From assembly GCA_016218915.1 (NCBI GenBank), contig JACRCQ010000051.1, positions 124,001 to 188,000 of the forward strand: a DNA stretch of 64,000 nucleotides. The letters are read 5' to 3'. Each line of letters begins with the position of its first letter. Within the stretch, counting starts at the first letter, position 1. Shown piece by piece: positions 37,636-46,208 of the stretch. The DNA comes from Deltaproteobacteria bacterium. GTDB lineage: Bacteria; Myxococcota_A; Polyangia; Polyangiales; Polyangiaceae. Position numbers and translations under genes: made by a program. The notes beneath the pieces were generated by a model. It ran no database searches, was not told where the DNA came from, and worked only from the letters and a program-made list of their open reading frames with translations.

Positions 37636-37696
37636 GGGCGGCTACGTTACCACCAACAGGGGAAGCGCGGTCGAGATCGACGCTGGATGGATCCGG

Positions 37697-38614
37697 TCAG
37701 TGGCACCAGGACAGGCGCAGCGTGGCTGCAGTTCCGCTCTCATGGGCCAGCATGTACGCCATCACGCTGCTGCCGGCTGCAGGCGTGACGAGAACGGAGA
37801 GCTTGGCGTTGCCGTCCAGCCATGGGCGCAGCGCTTCTGGATCCAGCGGGATCTCCGGTGTCAGCACGCTCGTGTCGAGCTGCACCGCGCTCATCAGCGG
37901 GCCGTGATCCTCGGTGCCCGCCGCACCGGGTTGCGACCACAGGTTCGCGGCGCCTCCCCAGCTGCCACCCCCGTTGCCGCGCCGATAGCACCACTGGGCG
38001 CCGACGTAGGAACCTCCCTCGAGCCAATCGCTGCGAAGCGGATAGGTGGCGATCGGCCCGGGCGCATTGGCTGCAGCGCCGGTCAGCGAGCTGTCGCACT
38101 GGCTCAGCTTGGTCGCGAGCGTCACGAGCAGCGACGCCTTGGTGACCTGATGGGCCTGGAATGCCGCAACCGCATCGCCGGACAGGCCGAACCGCGCGAG
38201 CACGCGAGAGCCCGACAGGTTCAGATCCATGCAAGGCGACGACGTGAAGCTGATCGACGCCCCGCAGTTGGTCCCTTCGGCCAGGATCATGCCGTCCGCT
38301 TCCGCCGCGATGTCCACCGTGGTGAGGGTGCACGACGGCTCGGTCGCGACGTCGATCGGAGCGTCGGCTCCGCCGTCCGTGTGCACGTCGAGGGCCTGCC
38401 CATCCTGCGGCGGTTGAATCGGAGCATCTCCGTCCTTCGCTGCATCTCCGCCATCCACGCCAGCCTTGCCATCGCCCTGCGAGTCGGGCGCTGCTGCGGA
38501 ATCTGCTCCGGCATCCAGGGCCGGGTAGGAATCCGAGGGCTCGAACGTCGCGCCCCCGCACGCCACGGTGCAAACGGAGATCAGCAGGCAGCCGAAGAGA
38601 TGCTCGATGTGCAT
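37697..38614 (-). CDS. Exported lipoprotein with DNRLRE/CBM96-like beta-domain
   Basis: 305 residues. Lipobox in LLISVCTVAC, then an Asp/Ala/Gly-rich linker (about 22-95). The C-terminal 200 residues (SRVLARFGLSGDAVAAF, VTKASLLVTLAT, WLEGGSYVGAQWCYRR, then VTPAAGSSVMAYMLAHE) look like the jelly-roll DNRLRE or CBM96-like domain often found in secreted proteins, which may bind polysaccharide. I chose ATG 38612-38614 with GAGGA upstream. It follows the MopE-like gene at 38755 on the same strand after 140 bases. Confidence 0.72.
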   Translation of the reverse strand: MHIEHLFGCLLISVCTVACGGATFEPSDSYPALDAGADSAAAPDSQGDGKAGVDGGDAAKDGDAPIQPPQDGQALDVHTDGGADAPIDVATEPSCTLTTVDIAAEADGMILAEGTNCGASISFTSSPCMDLNLSGSRVLARFGLSGDAVAAFQAHQVTKASLLVTLATKLSQCDSSLTGAAANAPGPIATYPLRSDWLEGGSYVGAQWCYRRGNGGGSWGGAANLWSQPGAAGTEDHGPLMSAVQLDTSVLTPEIPLDPEALRPWLDGNAKLSVLVTPAAGSSVMAYMLAHESGTAATLRLSWCH

Positions 38615-38754
38615 GGTCCGCGTCCTCGCAGACCCCTGGAGCATTCCCCATGCCGCGCTTGCACTGCTGGATTTGTGGAGGTTGTCGCTGGTGGGAATGC
38701 AGGTATTGCACGCAGCCGTGCCAACGTTGCACAGCTCGCGCTCTGAGGTGGGCG

Positions 38755-40149
38755 TCAAGGGCAGGGTGAGTACGGATCGTTCACGCAGTAGCCCAGGTCG
38801 CAGACCATGGGCTTGGGGCAATCGGAGTGGTGAACGCACTGGTTGCTCCACGGCGAGCTTCCCACGCATTGGCCGTAGTCGCAGTAGCCGAAGCCGCACT
38901 GCGAATGGGAGGTCACCGTCGCCACCGCGCACGTGCCGTTGCCGTCCACCATGCACGGCCCCCAGGTGCCATCGGCGCGGCACTTGCGGTGCACGCCGCA
39001 GTAGCAGTCGCACGACTTGTACGCGCCGGGCGGGCAGGGCTCGCCCACGTTGTCGCAGACGTTGCCTTCGTCGATCCGGCCGTCTCCGTTGTCGTCCAGC
39101 CCGTTGCAGCACTCGCCATTCGGCCCGCAGCTCTGCTGGCAGTTGGTCGCTGTCGCGCAATCCGGATCCTGGCAGTCCACCTTGCCATCGCCGTCGTTGT
39201 CGATGCCGTCCGTGCAGTTCTCCTTGCACCCGGGGCAATCCGGATCCTTGCAGTCCACCAGCCCGTCGCTGTCGTTGTCGATGCCGTCCGCGCAGTTGGA
39301 CTCCTTGCAGGTCACTGAGGTCTTGCAGTCGACGTCCTGGCAGTCCACCAGCCCGTCACCGTCGTTGTCCTTGCCATCGCCGCACACTTCGATGCAGTTG
39401 GTCGCCGCCTTGCAATCCGGATCCACGCAGTCGACCATGCCGTCGCCGTCGTTGTCCTTCATGTCCGAGCAGTCTTCCTTGCACGGAGGACAGTCCGGAT
39501 CAGCGCAGTCCACCAGCCCGTCGCCGTCGTTGTCGTGCCCGTCGCCGCACACGGTCTCCGTGCAGCCGCCAGGGCAATCCGGATCCTTGCAGTCCACCAG
39601 GTTGTCGCAGTCGTCATCCACGCCGTTGTTGCAGATCTCTGCGCCGTGCGGCTTGTCCCCACCGCAGACGTCGTCGGGGACGCCGTTGCAGTCATTGTCC
39701 TTGCCGTCCTGGACCTCCTGCGTTGGGAGCACGGACCCGAGGCAATCGCCCCACAGCGCGAACTCGCCTGACTTCACGCAAGTCTGGGTTCCGTCCTTGC
39801 ACTCGCCCACGTGCCGGGTGGACGCCGGACCGGTGTAGCAGGCCTGGGTCTTTCCCGGTGAGCAGGTGCAGCCGTCGTCGACCTTGCCGTCGCCGTCGTT
39901 GTCGAGACCATCGCAGACTTCAGGTCCATTCTGCTGCGACGGAGGCGCACCGAGGGTGCTTCCTGCCAGGCCAGCGCTGCCGCCTTTGGCCGGAGACAGA
40001 CCTGTGCCGCCGTAGCCGGCAGAGGCGCCGTGCCCGCCTTTGCCCTGGGGATACCATGGCTCGTTTTCCGACGGAGCCCCACAAGCAGCCAGCGCAAGGA
40101 CGCCAAGGCTGATCAGCGAAACCAGCCATGTCGGGTTCGAGTTGCTCAT
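38755..40149 (-). CDS. MopE-like multi-repeat lipoprotein (first of a divergent pair)
   Basis: 464 residues. Lipobox LGVLALAAC, Gly-rich linker, then the shared CYTGPASTRHVGECKDG module and nine MopE-type loops. Most have the form CxDGxDNDGDGLVDCxDPDC at about 21-24 residue spacing. A conserved Cys-rich tail (EPCPPGAYKSCDCYCGV, GTWGPC) ends it. The DxDxDG loops resemble calcium-binding sites; MopE itself binds copper. It is a paralogue of the gene at 40401, head to head across 251 bases, so the pair arose by inverted duplication. Start ATG 40147-40149. Confidence 0.85.
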   Translation of the reverse strand: MSNSNPTWLVSLISLGVLALAACGAPSENEPWYPQGKGGHGASAGYGGTGLSPAKGGSAGLAGSTLGAPPSQQNGPEVCDGLDNDGDGKVDDGCTCSPGKTQACYTGPASTRHVGECKDGTQTCVKSGEFALWGDCLGSVLPTQEVQDGKDNDCNGVPDDVCGGDKPHGAEICNNGVDDDCDNLVDCKDPDCPGGCTETVCGDGHDNDGDGLVDCADPDCPPCKEDCSDMKDNDGDGMVDCVDPDCKAATNCIEVCGDGKDNDGDGLVDCQDVDCKTSVTCKESNCADGIDNDSDGLVDCKDPDCPGCKENCTDGIDNDGDGKVDCQDPDCATATNCQQSCGPNGECCNGLDDNGDGRIDEGNVCDNVGEPCPPGAYKSCDCYCGVHRKCRADGTWGPCMVDGNGTCAVATVTSHSQCGFGYCDYGQCVGSSPWSNQCVHHSDCPKPMVCDLGYCVNDPYSPCP

Positions 40150-40400
40150 GGTGCCAGTCCTCCAAGGGCAGCGAGGGATCATGGCGGTCCGTCTAGCAAT
40201 CATCATGCCCCGGCTCTCGGACGGGTCGAATGCATGGCCACTGCAACTTGCCACCCGATGGCCTGGATCGCCGCAGATCCAGGAAAGCGAGATGGATGGA
40301 TCAGGTCCGATCCATGGGAAGCCCGGCAGGGCTCGGGCTGGTAGGCACGTGGTTTGCTTGGTACCCTGGATGGATCGGCCCATCGTACGGAGGCTCGCTC

Positions 40401-41813
40401 ATGCGCCATCTGGTTCGGATCGGGGTTGTCGCGTTCTTTGGCCTGGCTGTCGTGCAAAGCTCTTCGGGCTGCGGACCGGATGATTCCTTGCCCACACGCC
40501 CGTTTGTCAGCAAGGACGGCGGCGCGGGCACCAGCGGCCACGCAGGCGCCACAGGCGGAAACGCAGGCACCAGCGGGCATGGTGGCAGCGGCGGCACAGG
40601 CGTCCCCACCAAAGAGGTCTGCGACGGCGTCGACAACAACGCCAACGGCGTGGTCGACGAGGGGTGCGCGTGCAAGATCGGCGAATCGCAGAAGTGCTAC
40701 CCAGGACCGCCCACGACCCGCAATGTCGGCGAGTGCAAGGATGGCAGCCAGAAATGCGTCCAGTCAGGCGAATTCGCCGCATGGGGCCCGTGTGAGGGAG
40801 CAGTGCTTCCGAGCGACGACATCGCGGACGGCAAGGACAACGACTGCAACGGCACGCCAGACGACTCCAAGTGCGCGCCGGATCAGACCAAGGACCAGGA
40901 GGTCTGCGCGGACGGCGTGGACAACGACTGCGACGGGCTCTACGACTGCGACGATCCGGATTGCCCTCCGTGCCACGAGGGAGGGTGCGGCGACGGGGTG
41001 GACAACGACGTCGACGGCAAGATCGACTGCCTGGATCCGGACTGCCCGCCGTGCACGGAGGACTGCGCGAACGGGGGCGACGACGACTACGACGGGCTGG
41101 TGGACTGCCAGGATCCGGATTGCGGTGGCCCGTGCAAGGAAGTGTGCGGCGACGCCAAGGACAACGACTACGACGGGCTGATCGACTGCTACGACCCGGA
41201 CTGCGGGTGCAAGGAAACGTGCGGCAACGGAAAGGATGACGACGCGGACGGGCTGGTCGACTGCCAGGATCCGGACTGCCAGCCGTGCCACGAGACCAAC
41301 TGCGCAGACGGCAAGGACAATGATCAAGACGGGTTGGTAGACTGTGCGGACACGGACTGCCCGGGGTGCAAGGAGGATTGCGGCAACGGCTTTGATGACG
41401 ACCACGACGGATTCGTGGACGGGGCGGATCCGGAATGCATGTGTTTTGGCGGCGAGTGCTGCAACGGCAAGGACGACGACGGGGACGGGTGGATCGACGA
41501 AGGGCAGGTCTGCGCAAACATCGGAGAGCCCTGTCCGCCGGGCGCCTACAAGGAATGTGACTGCTATTGCGGCGTGAGCCGTCGTTGCAGGCCCGACGGC
41601 ACCTGGGGGCCGTGCTACCGGGACGGCGCGTGCGGGGCCCCGGTCCAGATCTCCTCGCATGATCAGTGCGGGGCAGGAATGCGTTGCGATGGCGGCGGCT
41701 GCTACTACGCCATCGGCGGTCCGTGCTACCATCCATGGGATTGCCCGTTGGGACAGGTATGCGACGATGAGATCTGCAAACCCGATCACTTCCACGGAGC
41801 TCAATGCCCCTGA
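40401..41813 (+). CDS. MopE-like multi-repeat lipoprotein (second of the pair)
   Basis: 470 residues. The signal peptide ends in SSSGC, then a Gly/Ala/Ser linker, the CYPGPPTTRNVGECKDG module, ten MopE-type loops (for example CGDAKDNDYDGLIDC) and the same Cys-rich tail as its divergent partner (EPCPPGAYKECDCYCGV, GTWGPC). The start is ATG 40401 with GGAGG upstream and a TACCCT box at 40362-40367. It is followed 15 bases later by the Cys-repeat lipoprotein at 41829, likely co-transcribed. The loops are predicted to bind divalent metal and stiffen a surface rod. Confidence 0.85.
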   Translation: MRHLVRIGVVAFFGLAVVQSSSGCGPDDSLPTRPFVSKDGGAGTSGHAGATGGNAGTSGHGGSGGTGVPTKEVCDGVDNNANGVVDEGCACKIGESQKCYPGPPTTRNVGECKDGSQKCVQSGEFAAWGPCEGAVLPSDDIADGKDNDCNGTPDDSKCAPDQTKDQEVCADGVDNDCDGLYDCDDPDCPPCHEGGCGDGVDNDVDGKIDCLDPDCPPCTEDCANGGDDDYDGLVDCQDPDCGGPCKEVCGDAKDNDYDGLIDCYDPDCGCKETCGNGKDDDADGLVDCQDPDCQPCHETNCADGKDNDQDGLVDCADTDCPGCKEDCGNGFDDDHDGFVDGADPECMCFGGECCNGKDDDGDGWIDEGQVCANIGEPCPPGAYKECDCYCGVSRRCRPDGTWGPCYRDGACGAPVQISSHDQCGAGMRCDGGGCYYAIGGPCYHPWDCPLGQVCDDEICKPDHFHGAQCP

Positions 41814-41828
41814 GCCGGGAGAGCTGTC

Positions 41829-43064
41829 ATGAGGACGGGCCTCGGCTCCTTGCTTCTGTTCTTTTGCGCCGGGCTCATCCCTGTTTCCTGCATGTCGTTC
41901 AGCGGCCTGGAGCGACCGAACGACTGGGACCCCTCGGCGATCGACGGGGACGCGAGTCCTGACGGGCCATCTGCGGGCGGCTCGGGCGGCAAGTCCGACG
42001 GCGGCAAGTCGGGCGCGGGCGGCAACGCTGGCGCCGCAGCGTCTTCAGGCTCCTCAGGCTCCAACCCCGGCGGCTCCGCAGGCTCAGGAAACGGCGGCAG
42101 CTCCGTGGGGGGCTCTGGCGGCGGCAGCAGCGGCAGCGGGGGAAGCCCACCCACCTGCAAGTCGGCCACGGACTGCAACGACAACAACGCGTGCACCAAG
42201 GACGACTGCGTGGGCGGCCAGTGCGCCTATCCGCCCTACCAGGCCGGCGCATCCTGCGACGACAACACGTTGTGCAATGGCCACGAGACGTGCGACGGCA
42301 ACGGCCAGTGCAAGCAAGGTCCTGCTCCTTCGGTCGATGACGGAAATGCTTGTACCCAGGACTCGTGCGACCCGCAGACCGGCGTGAAGCATACGGCTGT
42401 CAACTGCGACGATTCGAACGTGTGCACCACGGACACGTGCAACAATTCGAGCGGCTGCCAGCACACGCAGGTCAACGTCGATGACGGCAACGTGTGCACC
42501 ACCGACTCGTGCAACCCCGCATCTGGCCCGGTGCACACGCCGGTCAACTGCAACGACGGCAACGCCTGCACGACCGACTCGTGCAATCCGGGCAGCGGCT
42601 GCGGCCATGCCCCGGTCAACGTCGATGACGGCAACAGCTGCACCACGGACTCGTGCGATCCGTCCTCCGGGGTCAAGCACGTGGCGCAGCAAGGCTTTTC
42701 GCAGTGCGGCTACAGCTGTCCCGCGGGCTTCCACTCGAGCTCCTACTCCTGCAACTTCAGCTGCGGGTCATGCTCCGGGTCCAACAACTCGGTCAGCTGC
42801 GAGCCGAGCTGCGGGTCGTCGTTCAACGCCTGTGGCTACAGCTGTCCGGCCGGCTACCACCCGTCCGCCTACTCCTGCAACTTCAGCTGCGGCTCGTGCT
42901 CGGGCTCCAACAACTCCGTGACCTGCGGCGAGGATGCAGGATCCAGCTTCCAGACGTGCGGCTACAGCTGCCCAGCCGGCTACCACTCCACCGGCTCGTC
43001 GTGCAACTTCAGCTGCGGCTCGTGCTCGGGGTCCAACAACTCCACGACCTGCGCGAAGAACTGA
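41829..43064 (+). CDS. Lipoprotein with CTTDSC repeats and three SCNFSCGSCSGSNNS repeats
   Basis: 411 residues. Signal peptide with lipobox LIPVSC, a 75-residue Gly/Ser linker, then about six disulfide repeats of the form NVCTTDSCNPxSGxxHxPVNxDDGN. The C-terminus is three 42-residue repeats: CGYSCPAG(Y/F)H, then SCNFSCGSCSGSNNS. The first class is common in myxobacterial surface proteins; the second I do not recognise as a named domain. Downstream sits a stem-loop at 43074-43095. It is probably the second gene of a two-gene operon with the MopE-like gene. Confidence 0.78.
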   Translation: MRTGLGSLLLFFCAGLIPVSCMSFSGLERPNDWDPSAIDGDASPDGPSAGGSGGKSDGGKSGAGGNAGAAASSGSSGSNPGGSAGSGNGGSSVGGSGGGSSGSGGSPPTCKSATDCNDNNACTKDDCVGGQCAYPPYQAGASCDDNTLCNGHETCDGNGQCKQGPAPSVDDGNACTQDSCDPQTGVKHTAVNCDDSNVCTTDTCNNSSGCQHTQVNVDDGNVCTTDSCNPASGPVHTPVNCNDGNACTTDSCNPGSGCGHAPVNVDDGNSCTTDSCDPSSGVKHVAQQGFSQCGYSCPAGFHSSSYSCNFSCGSCSGSNNSVSCEPSCGSSFNACGYSCPAGYHPSAYSCNFSCGSCSGSNNSVTCGEDAGSSFQTCGYSCPAGYHSTGSSCNFSCGSCSGSNNSTTCAKN

Positions 43065-43073
43065 CGCGCATTT

Positions 43074-43095
43074 CAACGCGCCGTAACGCGCGTTG
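43074..43095 (+). terminator. Stem-loop after the Cys-repeat gene
   Basis: A perfect 8-bp stem (CAACGCGC with GCGCGTTG) and a 6-base loop, 9 bases after the stop at 43064. No T run follows, so termination would be weak or Rho-assisted. The rest of 43096-43307 has no recognisable gene. Confidence 0.45.
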
Positions 43096-43307
43096 CTCCA
43101 CCCGCTCGCTCACGCTCGCGACCGCATGACGCCCCGGGCGGCCCCTGCGCAACTCGCGCACATGGAGCGCATTTCGGGCGCCCCGTCGCGCAGTGCTGCC
43201 CGTGAAAATCCCTTCATTCATCGAGTCTCCTGGTGCGGCACGCCCCTGGCATAGGGGTGGCCGCCACCCGTGCGACCCGCGTTCGGGACGCTCGAAGGAG
43301 ACTCGTC

Positions 43308-46160
43308 ATGACCATCCGTCACCAAGCCAGCGCGATTGTCGTCCCCCTGACCGCCATGGTGCTGGGAAGCCTCGTCGCATGCTCTGCCGCTCCTGCTCCG
43401 GACCCTGTTTCGAACACGGCCCCCGAATACGACCCGACCGGCTCCTCTGCGCCGATCGTGGATGGGACCGATGCAACCTCGGTCTACCCCGAGGCTGCGA
43501 TCGTGGGCTCATGCTCCGGTGTCGTGATCGCGCCGAAGGTGGTGCTGACCGCAGCCCATTGCGTGTTCGGCAAGATGGCCGCCCCGGTCAAGGTCCCTGC
43601 GGTGGACAAGATCAAGTGGCAGAACGGCGCGGTTGCCACGCCCCCAGGCAGCAAGGGGGGGCTTGGCTCCGACGACAAGGACATCGCTCTCGTATACCTC
43701 ACCGACCCTGTCCAGCTGACCTACTACCCGATCGTTGCAATGAAGCGGGTTGCAGACGGCACCAAGGTCATCCAGGTGGGACGTCGCGGCCCCGGGGAGT
43801 ACCCCTCACCGACGGCCGGCTCCAATCTGTACCTCAGCAAGGCCGTGGCCGTCGCCGATGGAGCTGCGAAGAACCAGCCGAACACCTACTTCGCCGAGTC
43901 GATCATGCAGAACGGCGACTCTGGGGGGCCCGCGTTCGTGGCAGGTATGACGCCGCACACGATCGTTGCGGTCAACTCCCAGCTTTCGACCGATGGCTAC
44001 GAGCTGCTGGCGCGCAGCGACCTGCTGTTCGACTGGATTGAGGAAGGGATCAAGAACCACGGCGGTCACGGTCCCGTGGATCCTGGAGGCGGAGGAGGAG
44101 GCTCGGGCGGCGCTGCGGGCTCGGGCGGAGCTGCAGGCTCAGGCGGAGCCCCTCCGGGTGGCTGCGTCGGAGATGCCGAGCAGGAGCCCAACGACTCCTA
44201 TCAGCAGCCCCAGGCTCTGGCGTCCGGAGCATTGTGCGGGAAGGTCGACGGCGCCGATGACGAGGACTGGTTCACCTGGTCCGTCTCGGGCGCAGGCGTT
44301 CCCTACGAGGTGCACGTGGAAGGCGGCGACGTGCAGCTGACCATGTGGAAGTTCGTCAATGGGCAGTACTACAAGATCGCCAACACTGGCACGAACACGA
44401 TCAAGAACACCTCGAACGGCTCGGGCAGCTACTTCATCAAGCTGAATTCCCCAACCGGCACTGTGCAGGAGTATCGGCTGACCGTCGATGGCCCCTTCCC
44501 GGGCGGCGTGGGCGGCTCTGGCGGTGCAGCAGGCAGCGGAGGCTCCACAGGTGGGTCCGGCGGCTCCAGCGGTGGGGCCGGAGGCTCTGGCGGCGGCGCT
44601 GGCGGCGCCGCAGGAGGCGCGGGCGGCTCCGCGGGTGGGTCGGCGACGGTCGATCCTGACCGGATGTACAACGACGTCGACAAGCTTGCTTCGGATGAGT
44701 TTGCCGGACGCGCCCCTGGGACCGCTGGCGGCGACAAGGCGATGGCCTACGTCGAATCGCTCTTCCAATCCCTGGGCCTGCAGCCCAAGGGCAGCAATGG
44801 GACGTATCGCCAGTCGATCTACTACAACCAGCAGCAATCGATCGGCGCTGCGGTCAAGCTCGACGGCGACACACTGACCGAAGGCAGCGACTTTGATCTG
44901 CTGACCAACTCGGGCTCGGGCAACGTGAACGCCGAGCTCGTCTTCGTGGGCTATGGCCTCACCATTCCGACGTATTCGTCGTCGCAGTACCCGGGCTGCC
45001 CGATCAACTCCGCCACCGGATACGACGACTACGCGGGAGTCGACGTCAACGGCAAGATCGTGGTCGTGCTCCGGCACGGCCCATCGGACGATTCGAGCGT
45101 AGGAGACAACTGCCCCGGCGGCTCCGCAGCCAAGGGCGCAGGACAAACCTGGTTCCTCGGGTACAAGGCAGCCAACGCCAAGGTGCACGGCGCAGCCGGG
45201 ATGATCGTGGTGCAGGACTTCAAGCACGATCAGGAGCACTTCGACGGGACCCTTGGCAGCTACTACGACGCGACCTTCCCAGCCGTGTCCGTGGACCGGA
45301 ACCTGGTCGTCAACCACGTTCCTGACCTGTCCGCATGGCAGAGCGCGATCGATCAGAGCTGGAAGCCCGGCTCCCATGCGACAGGCGTGAGCGCCATCGT
45401 GGGAACGCAGGTCACCACGCAGGCAAGCGCAACGGCGAACATTCTTGGAGCGATTCCAGGCACGGATCCGGTGCTTGGCAGCGAGGTCGTGGTGATTGGG
45501 GCGCACCTGGATCATCTGGGAACCAAGAGCGGAAAGATCTATCGCGGCGCCGATGACAACGCTTCAGGGACCGCGGTACTCATGGAGCTGGCGCGCCTGA
45601 TGGTCGGCAGCGGCATCCAGCCCGCGCGCTCCGTGCTGTTCGCAGCATGGAACGCCGAAGAGGCAGGGCTTGTCGGCTCCTGCTACTACGTGAAGAACTC
45701 CCCCGCCTACCCGATCAACAAGACCGTGGCTGCGTTCAGCGTCGACATGGTCGGCGCAGGCAACGGGACAGGACTGCTGCTGTCAGGCGCCACCTCTCAG
45801 AAGAATGCGTGGATCAGGAAGCTGATGTCCTCGTCGGGCGCCCTCGACGGTTTCAACTGGCAGGTCAACGCAGGGGGGTCGACGAGCAACTCGGATCATG
45901 CCTGCTTCTCGCAGTACGGCGCATCCGCGGTGATGGTCGCCACGCTCGGCAATCACTCCTACTACCACACGCAGAGCGACACGATCACGACCATCAACAA
46001 GACGGACCTGGAGCTGACGGCCAAGCTGATGTGGGCCACGCTCCGTCCCCTTGCCCAGGGCAAGGAGAAGCAATTCACCAGCATGCTCCAGGTCGATTCT
46101 CCCGAGCCCGGCCCCCAGCCCAAGTCATCCCCTGCCAAGCCCTTCGTCAACTGGAAGTAG
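43308..46160 (+). CDS. Lipoprotein protease fusion: trypsin-like domain, PPC domain, M28 aminopeptidase
   Basis: 950 residues. After the lipobox (VLGSLVAC) comes an S1 protease with an intact triad: H84 in TAAHC, D125 in DKDIALVYL, S205 in GDSGGP. Next is a Gly-rich linker, a PPC-type beta-domain (EQEPNDSYQQPQALAS, DEDWFTWSV; about 290-400), a second Gly-rich linker, and an M28 zinc peptidase with a PA-like insert. Its metal ligands are H733 and D735 in GAHLDH, D749/D750 in ADDNASG, E784/E785 in NAEEAG, and later Asp and His in SVDMVG and YYHTQSD. It should cut proteins and trim the peptides on the cell surface, fitting a predatory life. Start ATG 43308 with GAAGGAG. Confidence 0.9.
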   Translation: MTIRHQASAIVVPLTAMVLGSLVACSAAPAPDPVSNTAPEYDPTGSSAPIVDGTDATSVYPEAAIVGSCSGVVIAPKVVLTAAHCVFGKMAAPVKVPAVDKIKWQNGAVATPPGSKGGLGSDDKDIALVYLTDPVQLTYYPIVAMKRVADGTKVIQVGRRGPGEYPSPTAGSNLYLSKAVAVADGAAKNQPNTYFAESIMQNGDSGGPAFVAGMTPHTIVAVNSQLSTDGYELLARSDLLFDWIEEGIKNHGGHGPVDPGGGGGGSGGAAGSGGAAGSGGAPPGGCVGDAEQEPNDSYQQPQALASGALCGKVDGADDEDWFTWSVSGAGVPYEVHVEGGDVQLTMWKFVNGQYYKIANTGTNTIKNTSNGSGSYFIKLNSPTGTVQEYRLTVDGPFPGGVGGSGGAAGSGGSTGGSGGSSGGAGGSGGGAGGAAGGAGGSAGGSATVDPDRMYNDVDKLASDEFAGRAPGTAGGDKAMAYVESLFQSLGLQPKGSNGTYRQSIYYNQQQSIGAAVKLDGDTLTEGSDFDLLTNSGSGNVNAELVFVGYGLTIPTYSSSQYPGCPINSATGYDDYAGVDVNGKIVVVLRHGPSDDSSVGDNCPGGSAAKGAGQTWFLGYKAANAKVHGAAGMIVVQDFKHDQEHFDGTLGSYYDATFPAVSVDRNLVVNHVPDLSAWQSAIDQSWKPGSHATGVSAIVGTQVTTQASATANILGAIPGTDPVLGSEVVVIGAHLDHLGTKSGKIYRGADDNASGTAVLMELARLMVGSGIQPARSVLFAAWNAEEAGLVGSCYYVKNSPAYPINKTVAAFSVDMVGAGNGTGLLLSGATSQKNAWIRKLMSSSGALDGFNWQVNAGGSTSNSDHACFSQYGASAVMVATLGNHSYYHTQSDTITTINKTDLELTAKLMWATLRPLAQGKEKQFTSMLQVDSPEPGPQPKSSPAKPFVNWK

Positions 46161-46208
46161 CGATGTGGCGCCCCCGGGGCCGGTGCGTGTACAATGACGC
46201 CGGCCGTC

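Noticed and set aside
38700..38754. A sigma-54-like site (TGGCACG...TGC) on the minus strand before the lipoprotein gene ending at 37697
   Set aside because: The distance between the GG and GC elements is one base too long, and the -12 lacks TTGC. Not supportable.
38755..41813. Regular repeats of about 63 bp resembling an array
   Set aside because: They are codons for MopE-type loops, diverged at third positions, not identical repeats with unique spacers.
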